A stretch of DNA of 64,000 nucleotides from Ewingella americana (lineage in GTDB: Bacteria; Pseudomonadota; Gammaproteobacteria; Enterobacterales; Enterobacteriaceae), in contig NZ_RCZD01000007.1 in NCBI RefSeq assembly GCF_006438725.1, positions 124,001-188,000 of the forward strand, read 5' to 3'. Shown here piece after piece: positions 16,872 through 24,812 of this stretch. The position numbers and the translations under genes are program-made. How positions within the stretch are numbered: position 1 is the first letter of the stretch; each line of letters starts with the position of its first letter. The notes below the pieces were generated by a model, which worked only from the letters and a program-made list of their open reading frames with translations, made no database searches and was not told the origin of the DNA.

Positions 16872-16935
16872 TGTAGGCTGGTACAGTCACTGTTAGCTAT
16901 CGTCTCGCTTATCGACGTTATTCAGACACTGGGCC

Positions 16936-17424
16936 TTACGATGTTGCAGAGTGCACTTCCTCAGAGAGGATAAACTTAGGATCATAGCTCACAGGGAAGT
17001 TTACTGACCTGGCAATAAAGCAAACTTTATGGATCTCATGGTGAATAGCAGTTGCAGCATCAATATCAGTACCGGCTACTACAGTAATTTTTGGTTTGAG
17101 TATGGCTGATATGAATCGGCCAGCTCCATCCTTTAAAACCTCACCTGTTGCTACTGGCGAGTCTTCATAACCCATTACAGTGATGCCAGCATCTGATGCC
17201 AGATGCAAATACCACAGCATATGACATGCAGAAAGAGATGATATAAGCAGGTCTTCCGGATTCATTTTACCAGGGTCACCACCCAGTATCGGATCATTAG
17301 AGCAATGTATTATTTCCTTTCCAGCGACAGAAATGTCCCATGTTCGAGCATATGAACGATAACCTGATGTACCTTTCCCCAGATTTCCTGTCCAAGATAT
17401 ATGTGACGAATAACTGTGTTCCAT
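16936..17424 (-). CDS. OsmC-family peroxidase-like protein (YhfA type)
   Basis: The 162-residue OsmC/Ohr-fold protein has two conserved cysteines, one in LLISSLSACHMLW and one in HKVCFIARSVNFPV. These serve as peroxidatic and resolving Cys in the reduction of organic hydroperoxides. PGKMNPEDLL is the family signature preceding the first Cys helix. It is a cytoplasmic homodimer, with both active sites formed across the dimer. The divergent GntR-type regulator 218 bp upstream may control it. Confidence 0.9.
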   Translation of the reverse strand: MEHSYSSHISWTGNLGKGTSGYRSYARTWDISVAGKEIIHCSNDPILGGDPGKMNPEDLLISSLSACHMLWYLHLASDAGITVMGYEDSPVATGEVLKDGAGRFISAILKPKITVVAGTDIDAATAIHHEIHKVCFIARSVNFPVSYDPKFILSEEVHSATS

Positions 17425-17605
17425 AAATTTTCTGCTCCAGTTCTGAATGTCTAATAGTTAGAAATGTACTATCAATCGACCAATAAAATTAGGCAATTAA
17501 CTACTTTTGAAATGCTCCCCAAACTGTACCTCCACTTTCAGCCCCTCCTTTTAAGGAGCATGATTTACCGCAATTTATTGTCAAAACGCTCATATTAATG
17601 GCATA

Positions 17606-17617
17606 ATGGTATACCAT
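17606..17617. promoter_or_regulatory. candidate GntR operator
   Basis: ATGGTATACCAT is a perfect 12-bp palindrome 26 bp upstream of the GntR-type start codon. FCD-type GntR proteins bind palindromes of the TGGTNNACCA kind, so this is a plausible autoregulatory site. Confidence 0.55.
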
Positions 17618-17642
17618 TTAATAATCATGTAAAGAAGGTTTT

Positions 17643-18284
17643 ATGAGTTCGGCTTTTCTTTCAACCGCAGACATGCTTGCTTATGAGCTTAAAAATTTAA
17701 TTAACAACGGCTCGCTGCGGGATGGGGATCGGCTAGTAGAAAGAGACCTCGCAAGCAAGTTTTCTGTCAGCCGCATACCACTGAGAGAAGCAATCCAGAA
17801 ACTTGAAAGGGAAGGCTTAGTTGACGTTTACAGAAATCGCGGAGCAGTAGTCAGGACGCTTACTGTTAACGATGTTGACGAAATCTATCAACTCCGGGCT
17901 TTACTGGAAGGTGATGCTATTTTTCAGAGTCTTCAATACATGGACTCTGAAACTCTTACGCGAGCAGAGCTTGTTCACAAACTTCTTGGTAGCGCCTCCC
18001 AAACGACACAACAGGGACAATACAACCGGGAATTTCATGAGCTGCTATATCGGAAGTGTAAAAATCAACGCCTGCTGAAGATGATAAATGAATTACGTGA
18101 GCAGATAGAAAGATATGAGATCTTACAGCATCGATTGCTTTCTGAAACTCTCAAATTTCAAGATGAACATGAACATATTTTAAGCGCTTGTCTGGGGAGC
18201 GATCCCACTGCTGCTCGCGAATGTACAGTTGAACATATTCTTTCTGCCGGACAGATTCTAAAAAGTTATATTACCAATCGGTAA
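17643..18284 (+). CDS. GntR-family (FadR/FCD) transcriptional regulator
   Basis: The 213-residue protein has an N-terminal winged HTH (SVSRIPLREAIQKLEREGLV) and a C-terminal all-helical FCD effector domain with metal-binding His residues (REFHELLY, EDEH-like DEHEHIL, VEHIL). FCD proteins bind carboxylate or sugar-acid ligands. Just upstream, GGCATAATGGTATACCATTT includes the palindrome ATGGTATACCAT (17606-17617), a likely autoregulatory operator of the GntR type. A truncated paralogue of its 3' half lies at 24612-24812. Confidence 0.9.
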   Translation: MSSAFLSTADMLAYELKNLINNGSLRDGDRLVERDLASKFSVSRIPLREAIQKLEREGLVDVYRNRGAVVRTLTVNDVDEIYQLRALLEGDAIFQSLQYMDSETLTRAELVHKLLGSASQTTQQGQYNREFHELLYRKCKNQRLLKMINELREQIERYEILQHRLLSETLKFQDEHEHILSACLGSDPTAARECTVEHILSAGQILKSYITNR

Positions 18285-18336
18285 TCAAAGGTACTTCTGT
18301 TCGCTATAAAAATCCAAACAACAGAGCCTTAGCTAA

Positions 18337-18403
18337 GTCTGCTTTTCGCTCATAGATGCCCTTTGGTATTGTCGTGGGTAGCCCTGTGCTAAAAGCGGAG
18401 GTT
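18337..18403 (+). repeat. dispersed palindromic repeat copy
   Basis: The left end GTCTGCTTTTCGCTCATAG, a TGCCC / GGGTAG inner pair, and the right end TGTGCTAAAAGCGGAGGTT define this copy. It lies 50 bp downstream of the GntR-type gene. Confidence 0.7.
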
Positions 18404-18485
18404 ACCCCTCGGGGCCATTAAAGATTAGCCTTGGGATGTTATGATAAATTCATTCAACTGTCAGGGTTCAATTAGGGTGAGCAAA

Positions 18486-18842
18486 ATGCTCTTGGAAAAG
18501 CTGAAAGCACTTGAATGCAGTCTTCACGGTGCCCGGCGGAATGATCGGAAATGGCTTGAACAGATATTGCATCCCGAATTTCGGGAAATTACACGGTCAG
18601 GCGTAATAGTTGACCGCGCGGAGACGATAGCATCTCTGGCTGGCGAATTAAGTCCAATGATCATTCTTAGCAGTGATTTCCGGCTGATCAGCATGGGAGA
18701 GTACTGCGCCATTCTGCACTACAAGACGTTTAATTCGGACGGCAGCCGAGCATCCCTACGTTCTTCCTGCTGGGTGTATTCTGACAGGGAGCAATGGGAG
18801 CTGGCTTTCCATCAGGGAACACCAGAGGCGGGTGCGGTATAA
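18486..18842 (+). CDS. DUF4440/NTF2-like protein
   Basis: The 118-residue small alpha+beta barrel protein is of the SnoaL/NTF2 type (DUF4440). It starts with LEKLKALECSLHGARRND and contains LLHPEF-like ILHPEFREITRSG, then the strand pattern AILHYKTFNSDG and SSCWVYSDREQWELAFHQGT. The ATG at 18486 is preferred because GGGTGAG precedes it. No catalytic function is assigned to the family. The 3' end converges with a LysE gene, and a dispersed repeat lies between them. Confidence 0.8.
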   Translation: MLLEKLKALECSLHGARRNDRKWLEQILHPEFREITRSGVIVDRAETIASLAGELSPMIILSSDFRLISMGEYCAILHYKTFNSDGSRASLRSSCWVYSDREQWELAFHQGTPEAGAV

Positions 18843-18908
18843 GTTTGGCAATGGCACGGTAAAAAAACCTACCAGCCCGGTGGGTATCTCTTACCGGCAC
18901 GAAAAGCC

Positions 18909-18972
18909 AATGTCCACTCCTCGCTCTTAGCAGTCGAAGTCCTGTGGGCAGCTCAGTGCCAAAAGCTGACAT
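18909..18972 (+). repeat. dispersed palindromic repeat copy between convergent genes
   Basis: The left end ATGTCCACTCCTCGCTCTTAG and right end CAGTGCCAAAAGCTGACATCC are paired mutations of the family ends (TCCACT/AGCTGA). The copy sits between converging genes. Confidence 0.7.
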
Positions 18973-19026
18973 CCAATAGCGCTTATAAGCACACTTTTTT
19001 CAAGTGCTATCCAACACGAATATTTA

Positions 19027-19659
19027 TTATTGCACGGCCATCGCCAGCCGAATCCCAACTGCAGTAAAGGCCAGCGCTACCCCCCAACGAATGCCGGTCA
19101 TCACCTTGTGATTTCCTAATACACTATGACTAACAGCCGAAGCAAAAATGCCATACAGAGAAAATACAACAAAAGTCATGGCGGCAAAAATAGCTGAAAG
19201 AATCAACATACTCTGTGTGGGGTGTACATCCTTGGTGGCGATAAACTGCGGAAGAAAAGCCAGGAAAAATAGCGAAAGCTTGGGATTAAGAAGATTGGCA
19301 ACCACAGCCTGCTGTATCAAGGCGCGATGAGATAATGCCAACCCGGGGCAGTCAGCGGATAAAAGTGTCTTATCCCGTAGCGTTTGCCACGCCATAAACA
19401 GCAGGTAAGCCACACCGGTATATTTCACAAGGGAAAATAGCAACGGACTTGTATGTAATAAGGCAGCAAGGCCAGTAATGGCAGCCAGCATATGAGGCAA
19501 CACCCCCAGGGTGCATCCAGCAGCGGCAATTATCGCGCTACGTTTTCCCTGCCTCAGGCCGGCAGAAAGCGTAATGATGGCACCAGTACCGGGTGACATA
19601 ACGATCAGCAGAGATGTCACCAGAAAATCATTATAAAGAATCAAAATTTTACCCCTCAT
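19027..19659 (-). CDS. LysE/RhtB-family exporter
   Basis: The 210-residue inner-membrane amino-acid/metabolite exporter has about six TM segments. The family signature MSPGTGAIITLSAGLRQGKR follows TM1, and NLLNPKLSLFFLAFLPQF marks the middle helix. Substrates of the family include lysine, homoserine and threonine. It lies on the minus strand 79 bp after an AraC regulator that overlaps a chorismate mutase gene. The set may export an aromatic-pathway or related metabolite. Confidence 0.9.
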   Translation of the reverse strand: MRGKILILYNDFLVTSLLIVMSPGTGAIITLSAGLRQGKRSAIIAAAGCTLGVLPHMLAAITGLAALLHTSPLLFSLVKYTGVAYLLFMAWQTLRDKTLLSADCPGLALSHRALIQQAVVANLLNPKLSLFFLAFLPQFIATKDVHPTQSMLILSAIFAAMTFVVFSLYGIFASAVSHSVLGNHKVMTGIRWGVALAFTAVGIRLAMAVQ

Positions 19660-19738
19660 CGGAAGCTGAAAATAACCGCTTCAGTATTCGATTAAGAGGG
19701 TTTTTCTGTCTTGAATAAAATTGCAGATGTAGTGACAG

Positions 19739-20611
19739 CTAGATTCTTGAAATCTGTTGCGCATAGAGGCCCGGTGTATAGCCATAACTGCGGACAAATA
19801 GGCGAGTCATGTGGCTTTGATCCGCAAATCCACCCGCAATGGCTGCATCAACAAGGCTCATTCCGCCCGTAATAAGCTTTCGAACCAAGGACAGGCGTCG
19901 TTGCAAAAGATAGGCGTGCGGGGTCATTCCACTATAATGCGCAAAAGCGCGTAAAAACTTAAATTGACCAAGTCCGGCAATCGCCGCCAGCTCAGTAAGG
20001 GATACGGCACTCCCCGGCGCGTCATCCATTTTTTCCTTTGCGTACAAAACTCCTTTTAAGGGCATTTTCATCTGAAGGCTGGGCATTTGGGCCAATGCTT
20101 TGGTCATGACTAACATCGCTTCATCCGCAGCCAACCTTTCTACATCGCCATTACCGCTGAGAATGGAATGATATAATTGGTTAAAATTTTCTGCTATGCA
20201 GACATTAGTCAATACAGGCAGAGTAAACTCGCCGCTGGCAAATTTCCCATCGGAAATATCGCTAAAGCAGCGATTGATAAGCTCAGTATCAAAGTAAAGC
20301 ATCCGCCAGGCTCGTGGACCGCCGAGAGGTGTCCCATCGTGAACTTCCCCCGGGTTAACCGTGATGATATCACCCGCGTTCGACTCGACATACCCGCGCC
20401 CACTCAGGGATTTTTGCCCACCACTGTCCATCAAACCAATGCCGAACTGGTCGTGAGTATGCCGCCCAAAAGAGATATCGCTGTTGGCGTTTACCGCCTC
20501 GATACCCGCTACCGTAATTGGGAGAAGCTGAATGGTATGTTGACGCACGATGTCAGATTTTTTCCTGTCGCAGTTGGTCGTGTTGCTCGAGCTCATAATC
20601 GATAAACGCAC
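19739..20611 (-). CDS. AraC-family transcriptional regulator
   Basis: The 290-residue regulator has an AraC-type cupin N-terminal arm (SFGRHTHDQFGIGLMDSGG and NPGEVHDGTPLGG) and two C-terminal HTH motifs (LTELAAIAGLGQFKFLRAF; DAAIAGGFADQSHMTRLF). Such AraC regulators commonly sit next to LysE exporters and control them. Its 5' end overlaps the chorismate mutase 3' end by 59 bp; an ATG at 20596 would shorten the overlap to 44 bp. It is translationally linked to both neighbours. Confidence 0.9.
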   Translation of the reverse strand: MRLSIMSSSNTTNCDRKKSDIVRQHTIQLLPITVAGIEAVNANSDISFGRHTHDQFGIGLMDSGGQKSLSGRGYVESNAGDIITVNPGEVHDGTPLGGPRAWRMLYFDTELINRCFSDISDGKFASGEFTLPVLTNVCIAENFNQLYHSILSGNGDVERLAADEAMLVMTKALAQMPSLQMKMPLKGVLYAKEKMDDAPGSAVSLTELAAIAGLGQFKFLRAFAHYSGMTPHAYLLQRRLSLVRKLITGGMSLVDAAIAGGFADQSHMTRLFVRSYGYTPGLYAQQISRI

Positions 20612-20849
20612 CGATCATAGTCCGATAGACCTTTTCGATAATCACTTCGGGAAGTCCTGCTTCAGTGGCCTGTTTACATACCTTGTCGATTACCTGTTGG
20701 ACGCGGTCTGGAGCACGAACGGCTGAGTGGTCAATTTTGAAAGCTGCTGCAGCTTTAACACATTCGCTGCGTTGCGCGATCATCCTAACCAGTTCACTAT
20801 CAATTTGATCGATTCGATTTCTAACGTCTTCAATTGACGAAAAATTCAT
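20553..20849 (-). CDS. chorismate mutase type II (AroQ/PchB-like)
   Basis: The 98-residue all-alpha AroQ-fold protein begins IEDVRNRIDQIDSELVRMIAQR, the usual CM_2 first helix with the active-site Arg. K and E positions follow in the second and third helices. It converts chorismate to prephenate, or in PchB-type relatives isochorismate to salicylate and pyruvate. It is monofunctional and has no signal peptide, so it is not the secreted *AroQ type. It is first in an overlapping set with an AraC regulator and a LysE exporter. Confidence 0.88.
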   Translation of the reverse strand: MNFSSIEDVRNRIDQIDSELVRMIAQRSECVKAAAAFKIDHSAVRAPDRVQQVIDKVCKQATEAGLPEVIIEKVYRTMIGAFIDYELEQHDQLRQEKI

Positions 20850-21011
20850 CTTCAGTCCACCTGACTAGTACATGAGTTTGTTAGGTTACATAAAATTTCG
20901 ATTAAATACAGTATTGAACCTAAAAGGTTCTAGCTGAGAGGACGATATATCAAGTAAAACTTACCCAGAAGCTCGCTGCTATTGGCATGATGATGAATTT
21001 GTGAGTCTGGA

Positions 21012-21073
21012 GGTCCGCTTCTCGCTCATAGTTGCCCCTGGTCGTAGGCAGCTTTGTGCCAGGAGCGGACATT
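21012..21073 (+). repeat. dispersed palindromic repeat copy
   Basis: The left end GTCCGCTTCTCGCTCATAG matches the consensus exactly. The inner arms are TTGCC and GGCAG, and the right end is TGCCAGGAGCGGACATTG. It is in the 408-bp space between the divergent chorismate mutase and hydrolase genes. Confidence 0.8.
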
Positions 21074-21147
21074 GTCACCGCCACCATATGTAAGCATGTC
21101 ATTCGAAATAGGAGTGATACTCAGGCACTCTGATGTCAGAGATATAC

Positions 21148-21261
21148 ATGAAAAATTCCGAAAAAAACCTAATTCACGACCTCAATCGTGTTCCAGGACG
21201 CCCGGATACCGAACCTGATATATACAAGTTGCACAATTCATCTCTACAGGGTTATTTATGA
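21148..21261 (+). CDS. possible 37-codon leader ORF coupled to the hydrolase gene
   Basis: An ATG-started frame (MKNSEKNLIHDLNRVPGRP...) ends at TGA 21259-21261, overlapping the hydrolase ATG at 21258 in an ATGA arrangement typical of translational coupling. The ribosome site (AGAGA) is weak and I know no family. It could be a coupled leader peptide, the tail of a lost gene, or chance. Confidence 0.3.
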   Translation: MKNSEKNLIHDLNRVPGRPDTEPDIYKLHNSSLQGYL

Positions 21262-22313
21262 TGTGCATACGAGCTTTTTGTTTATTGTCTGTGTTCCTTT
21301 GCTGCATACAAGTGCAGGCATCTCCAGGCTTTCGTCAGATAACGCTATCAGACCCAAAGTCCGAAACTCTAAATTTGACTGTGTGGTATCCAACTTCTTC
21401 TGAGGGAAAAACAGTTAATATAGGAAGTAATCCCGCTTTCGTTGGCGTTACGGTGAACCCCGATGCACCACCATTACCTGGAGTACATCCTCTCCTGGTT
21501 ATTTCACACGGATATAACGGAAACTGGCGGAATTTGTCCTGGATTGCTGCGGCGATGGCTGCAGAGGGGTATATTGTTGCCGCCCCGGATCACCCAGGTA
21601 CTACCACTTTTGATCAGAATCCGATAGATGCTAAAAAGTTGTGGCGACGTCCGCACGATATTTCTCGGGTTATTGATTTCGTCATAGATTCTCCCGCACT
21701 TTTCGGGGCAACGGACAAGGGACGTATTGCTGCTTTAGGGCATTCTCTTGGCGGATGGACGGTAATGTCGCTAGCGGGTGCGCGATTTAAACCCTCCCTG
21801 TTTATCCACGATTGTCAAAACCATCCCAAACGAGGCGACTGCCGGTTAACAGAAAAACTTGGCGTAAATGAAACGCTTTCACTGGAAAAAATATCCGCAA
21901 ATAACAGGGATGCAAGGATCCGGGCTGTAGTCTCTCTTGATCTAGGATTAGCACCTGGTTTTACCCCTAAAAGTCTGAATGCTATTAATATTCCCGTCCT
22001 GATTTTAGCTGCACAGGCGGACAGATTGGCAGAATTACCCGCAGGGCAGGAGTCTGGATACCTTGCTGCCGAAATGAATCCAAATAGGAGGCAATATGAG
22101 ATCGTTGAAGGCGCGACACATTTCAGTTTCATGCAGCTTTGTAAACCCGGCGCTGAAAATATCCTAAATGAAGAATCACCTGGTGACGATGTTGTTTGCC
22201 AAGATGGCCTCCATGCAAAGAGATCGAATATTCATCAAACTCTGGTTCGTAAGATCAGTGCATTCCTGAATTCTACGCTTGATTACGCTGCATCTTCTGT
22301 CGGAACAAGGTAG
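21258..22313 (+). CDS. secreted alpha/beta-hydrolase (dienelactone hydrolase / PAF-acetylhydrolase-like)
   Basis: The 351-residue esterase-like protein has a Sec signal peptide (about 1-22, ending VQAS). The nucleophile elbow GHSLGG lies in AALGHSLGGWTVM, an Asp follows in LAAQADRLAE, and the His is in ATHFSFMQLC, completing the triad. GYNGNWRNLSW and DHPGTT form the oxyanion side. Related proteins hydrolyse short acyl or polyester substrates. It should be periplasmic or exported. Its 3' end overlaps the convergent AraC gene by 41 bp. Confidence 0.85.
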   Translation: MMCIRAFCLLSVFLCCIQVQASPGFRQITLSDPKSETLNLTVWYPTSSEGKTVNIGSNPAFVGVTVNPDAPPLPGVHPLLVISHGYNGNWRNLSWIAAAMAAEGYIVAAPDHPGTTTFDQNPIDAKKLWRRPHDISRVIDFVIDSPALFGATDKGRIAALGHSLGGWTVMSLAGARFKPSLFIHDCQNHPKRGDCRLTEKLGVNETLSLEKISANNRDARIRAVVSLDLGLAPGFTPKSLNAINIPVLILAAQADRLAELPAGQESGYLAAEMNPNRRQYEIVEGATHFSFMQLCKPGAENILNEESPGDDVVCQDGLHAKRSNIHQTLVRKISAFLNSTLDYAASSVGTR

Positions 22314-23292
22314 GTGATACGCCAGAAACGCGCAGAAATTCACGATTAAAATTTGATTTAGTAGTGAATCCAGACTCCAACATTATATCCGTCACAGGCA
22401 ATGGGGTGTTTAACAGCAGTTCCTTTGCCCATTCAATCCTGAAGCTATTGATCCACTGCGATACATTGCAATGACTTACCGAATTGACTGCACTTGAAAG
22501 ATGTCGTGCTGATATACCTGTTTTTCTGGCCAGAATACTTAGTGTTAGGTCGGGATTAAGATAAATTTTTGTTTCACGAACGTGTTTCTCGAGTCTACTA
22601 TAAATCTCCTCAAACTCTCCCGCGGGTACCACAATACTCTCGGGGGACGTTTCTTCCCGCTTATCATTTCCTGATACAGCTGTCCTTCCCGCACTGACAA
22701 TAGCCGCGGCGATGAGAGGAAGCAGTGTCATTTGGAAAATGACAACCATACCCGGAGCCTGTTTTCCACCGGTGATGCTGAAGTCAAATGTAACCGCAAG
22801 ATCTGTCAGTGCAGATATACACAGAAAGCAGCCTGCGAAAAAAGCCATCTTTACCGTATGTGTTGACTCCGCCAGTCGGTTCAGCGTGAAGTTACGCTCC
22901 CCCTGCCATGCAATACGAAAGAGGCCACATCCGTATCCTGTAAAAATGATAAATAGGATGAAATCAGTCGCCGCCGGCCAAACCATCCTGAGCAATAAGG
23001 CAATGGTTGGGGGTAAAAGCAGCAATACCCAGCGACGCTGCTTACTGGTTTCAGTCATTGAGATGAAACTGTGCCATGCGAGAGGGGGCAGAAGTATTGC
23101 CAAGACGGATTGAATGTTCCTAAGCATTGCTGACTCGTATTCCCAGCGCAGAGTGCTGACAGAAAGAAGGACTGTGCAGGCGATAAGAAAACGCAGTGTA
23201 CCGCTGTGGCGATTTTTTTCAGGAAATAGCGCCATTACTATTAAAACCAATAGCGCAAGCAAAGTAATAACAGGAAAGGGGACAGAAAACAT
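22273..23292 (-). CDS. membrane-anchored AraC-family regulator
   Basis: The protein has an N-terminal membrane domain of about six or seven hydrophobic helices (PFPVITLLALLVLIVMALF onward) and a C-terminal AraC HTH pair (LTLSILARKTGISARHLSS; VTDIMLESGFTTKSNFNREF). Such 7TM-AraC proteins regulate transcription from the membrane. The ATG at 23292 gives 339 residues. A TTG-started extension to 23382 is also open and hydrophobic, so the start is uncertain. It overlaps the end of the hydrolase gene tail to tail and may regulate it. Confidence 0.8.
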   Translation of the reverse strand: MFSVPFPVITLLALLVLIVMALFPEKNRHSGTLRFLIACTVLLSVSTLRWEYESAMLRNIQSVLAILLPPLAWHSFISMTETSKQRRWVLLLLPPTIALLLRMVWPAATDFILFIIFTGYGCGLFRIAWQGERNFTLNRLAESTHTVKMAFFAGCFLCISALTDLAVTFDFSITGGKQAPGMVVIFQMTLLPLIAAAIVSAGRTAVSGNDKREETSPESIVVPAGEFEEIYSRLEKHVRETKIYLNPDLTLSILARKTGISARHLSSAVNSVSHCNVSQWINSFRIEWAKELLLNTPLPVTDIMLESGFTTKSNFNREFLRVSGVSPTLFRQKMQRNQA

Positions 23293-23545
23293 AACCACAA
23301 TACCATCATAAAAATTTACAAGGAATATTTGCACACATGAAGGTAATCTGTCTCCTACAACGTAATAAAAACAGTATAACAATCCATTAAGACGCGATTT
23401 GTCTCTGGAAGATTTATCTCATCTCTAACCCTTCTCCTTCTTTGCTGATCCGTCTGCCCCTAACTCATGAGGGATGAATTGACGTGTTCCCCGTTGATAA
23501 ACACTCGGTAATGTTAGTACTACACCCTCACCAATGAGAACAATT

Positions 23546-23617
23546 ACGAACTTCCGCTCATCGCTCAAAGCTGCCGGAGGTCTTTCGAAGGGTCTTAGAG
23601 TGCCAAAAGTGGACATT
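23546..23617 (+). repeat. dispersed palindromic repeat copy
   Basis: The left end ACGAACTTCCGCTCATCGCTC, inner GCTGCC, and right end AGTGCCAAAAGTGGACATT define the copy. It is in the 300-bp space between the AraC and SRPBCC genes. The sequence before it (GTTGATAAACACTCGGTAATG, 23493-23513) resembles that before the half copy at 2527, suggesting a larger conserved unit. Otherwise the gap has no gene. Confidence 0.65.
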
Positions 23618-23685
23618 ACAGCTTCGACTCACTCCGGCTGTTTAAGTACTCATACGGTAGATTGGGTAACCGCATGGGGATTAAA

Positions 23686-24255
23686 CTAATGTGGTTGGAA
23701 GTTTTGCATTTTGGCGCTTTGGCTGATTGCTTTGAGTATTCTTAATCTTATCAAGCCGCTTACCGGTCTGATAAGATACCAGTAAGGTGTAAAGCTGCGT
23801 TGTGCATTTCTATCCAGACAAAACACCCTAGTTTCTGTGGTCAATTGGGTGTGCGTTTCATTTAGCTTCTCAATGGTGAAGCTGAGAACGAGCTTGGCAG
23901 TGCCAGGCTCACTGAATGCGAGAAACTCGGCGGCATCTTTTATCGTTGTTTGACCATAATCTGTTTTCCAAAATTTTCCAGCCAGGCCGAATGCCAGTTC
24001 CCGATCGCCTTTTTTCTCCAGTAATGTGAAATTTTCCATGCCAAACGCTTGGCGGGACGAAGCAGGTCGGCTCTGTATCAGGTCCAGTAGTCGAATTGGC
24101 AACTCACGGACAGCCGTGGCGTATCGGATGAGCCAATCATTCTGAGGGCAAAAATTCAATACTGCTGCCATTATATCTGCTGGCGGGGCCAAAATGTTCA
24201 ACGAATGTTTCTCATTGAACTGATAGACGGGCAGATATTTTTCGTTAAGAAACAC
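23686..24255 (-). CDS. SRPBCC/START-like hypothetical protein
   Basis: The 189-residue soluble protein has no signal peptide. The C-terminal half (TQLTTETRVFCLD, then RSFTPYWYLIRPVSGLIR) resembles uncharacterised polyketide-cyclase/SRPBCC-fold proteins in which T-E-T-R-V is a central strand and F-x-P-Y-W-x-L-I-R-P-x-S-G begins the long C-terminal helix. These bind hydrophobic ligands; no reaction can be given. It is a single gene. Confidence 0.6.
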   Translation of the reverse strand: MFLNEKYLPVYQFNEKHSLNILAPPADIMAAVLNFCPQNDWLIRYATAVRELPIRLLDLIQSRPASSRQAFGMENFTLLEKKGDRELAFGLAGKFWKTDYGQTTIKDAAEFLAFSEPGTAKLVLSFTIEKLNETHTQLTTETRVFCLDRNAQRSFTPYWYLIRPVSGLIRLRILKAISQSAKMQNFQPH

Positions 24256-24348
24256 TCAATAATCTCCTAAATAGGTGGGGTTTTACCTTGCCAGCGAGAC
24301 ACTGTTACGATGAATTTATAGCAACAATCCTATGTTAACTCTAGGATT

Positions 24349-24531
24349 TTAGTCAATCCTGACAACCTTGTCTGTCATTCCACCGCTTCTTACCCGTAGA
24401 TACGCCTCACGCAGGTGGCAGCATCACGCAATTGGCGTTGAACCTAACTTGCTGGCATCGATCATCCCAGCAACCTCATTAAGTGCGCGATACTGAGCAA
24501 CCATAACCTCGATTCCTACTGATCCAAACCA
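24349..24531 (-). pseudogene. zinc-type alcohol dehydrogenase C-terminal remnant
   Basis: The minus strand reads AQYRALNEVAGMIDASKLGS, then a stop, and in another frame HLREAYLRVRSGGMTDKVV to a stop at 24349. Quinone-oxidoreductase-like MDR proteins end with this order (L-N-x-x-A-x-x-I-D-x-G-x-L-x-x-T ... N-L-R-x-A-H-x-x-x-E-S-G-x-x-x-G-K-I-V). The cofactor-binding part is gone and the frame is broken. Confidence 0.55.
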
Positions 24532-24546
24532 CTGCTGTCTAGCCGT

Positions 24547-24616
24547 AACTTCAGCTCCTCGCTCATGGCAGACCTAACGAGCCTTCAGCAGTTCTCCTTC
24601 GTGCCAGAAGCAGATC
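24547..24616 (+). repeat. dispersed palindromic repeat copy
   Basis: ACTTCAGCTCCTCGCTCATG at the left and CGTGCCAGAAGCAGATCC at the right, with core GCAGAC, define the copy. It abuts the truncated GntR copy. Relative to that gene it is inverted compared with the repeat behind the intact GntR gene at 18337. Confidence 0.6.
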
Positions 24617-24812
24617 CAGCAAAAGCTCTGTTGTTTGGATTTTTATCGCGAGCAGCAGCGGGGTCGCCACGCAGACAGGCGTTTAAAATTTGCTCATGTT
24701 CATCCTGAAACTTGAGCGTTTCAGACAGTAACTGATGCTGCAAAAGCTCATATTTTTCTATCTGCGCTCGTAGTTCATTTATCATTTTCAGCAGGCGCTG
24801 ATTTTTACACTT
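24612..24812 (-). pseudogene. truncated paralogue of the GntR/FCD regulator at 17643
   Basis: Protein and DNA match the end of the intact regulator: KMINELRAQIEKYELLQHQ and SETLKFQDEHEQILNACL versus the corresponding intact residues. The homology begins at AAGTGTAAAAATC (24812 downwards). After AAARD it jumps to sequence found downstream of the intact gene (ATAAAAATCCAAACAACAG), so about 86 bp are deleted at a TCGC micro-repeat. The 5' two thirds are replaced by the MocR gene, whose last codons are read from this remnant in another frame. Confidence 0.8.

Noticed and set aside
23425-23616. A 63-residue minus-strand ORF
   Set aside because: Most of it is the dispersed repeat read in one frame; no independent evidence for coding.
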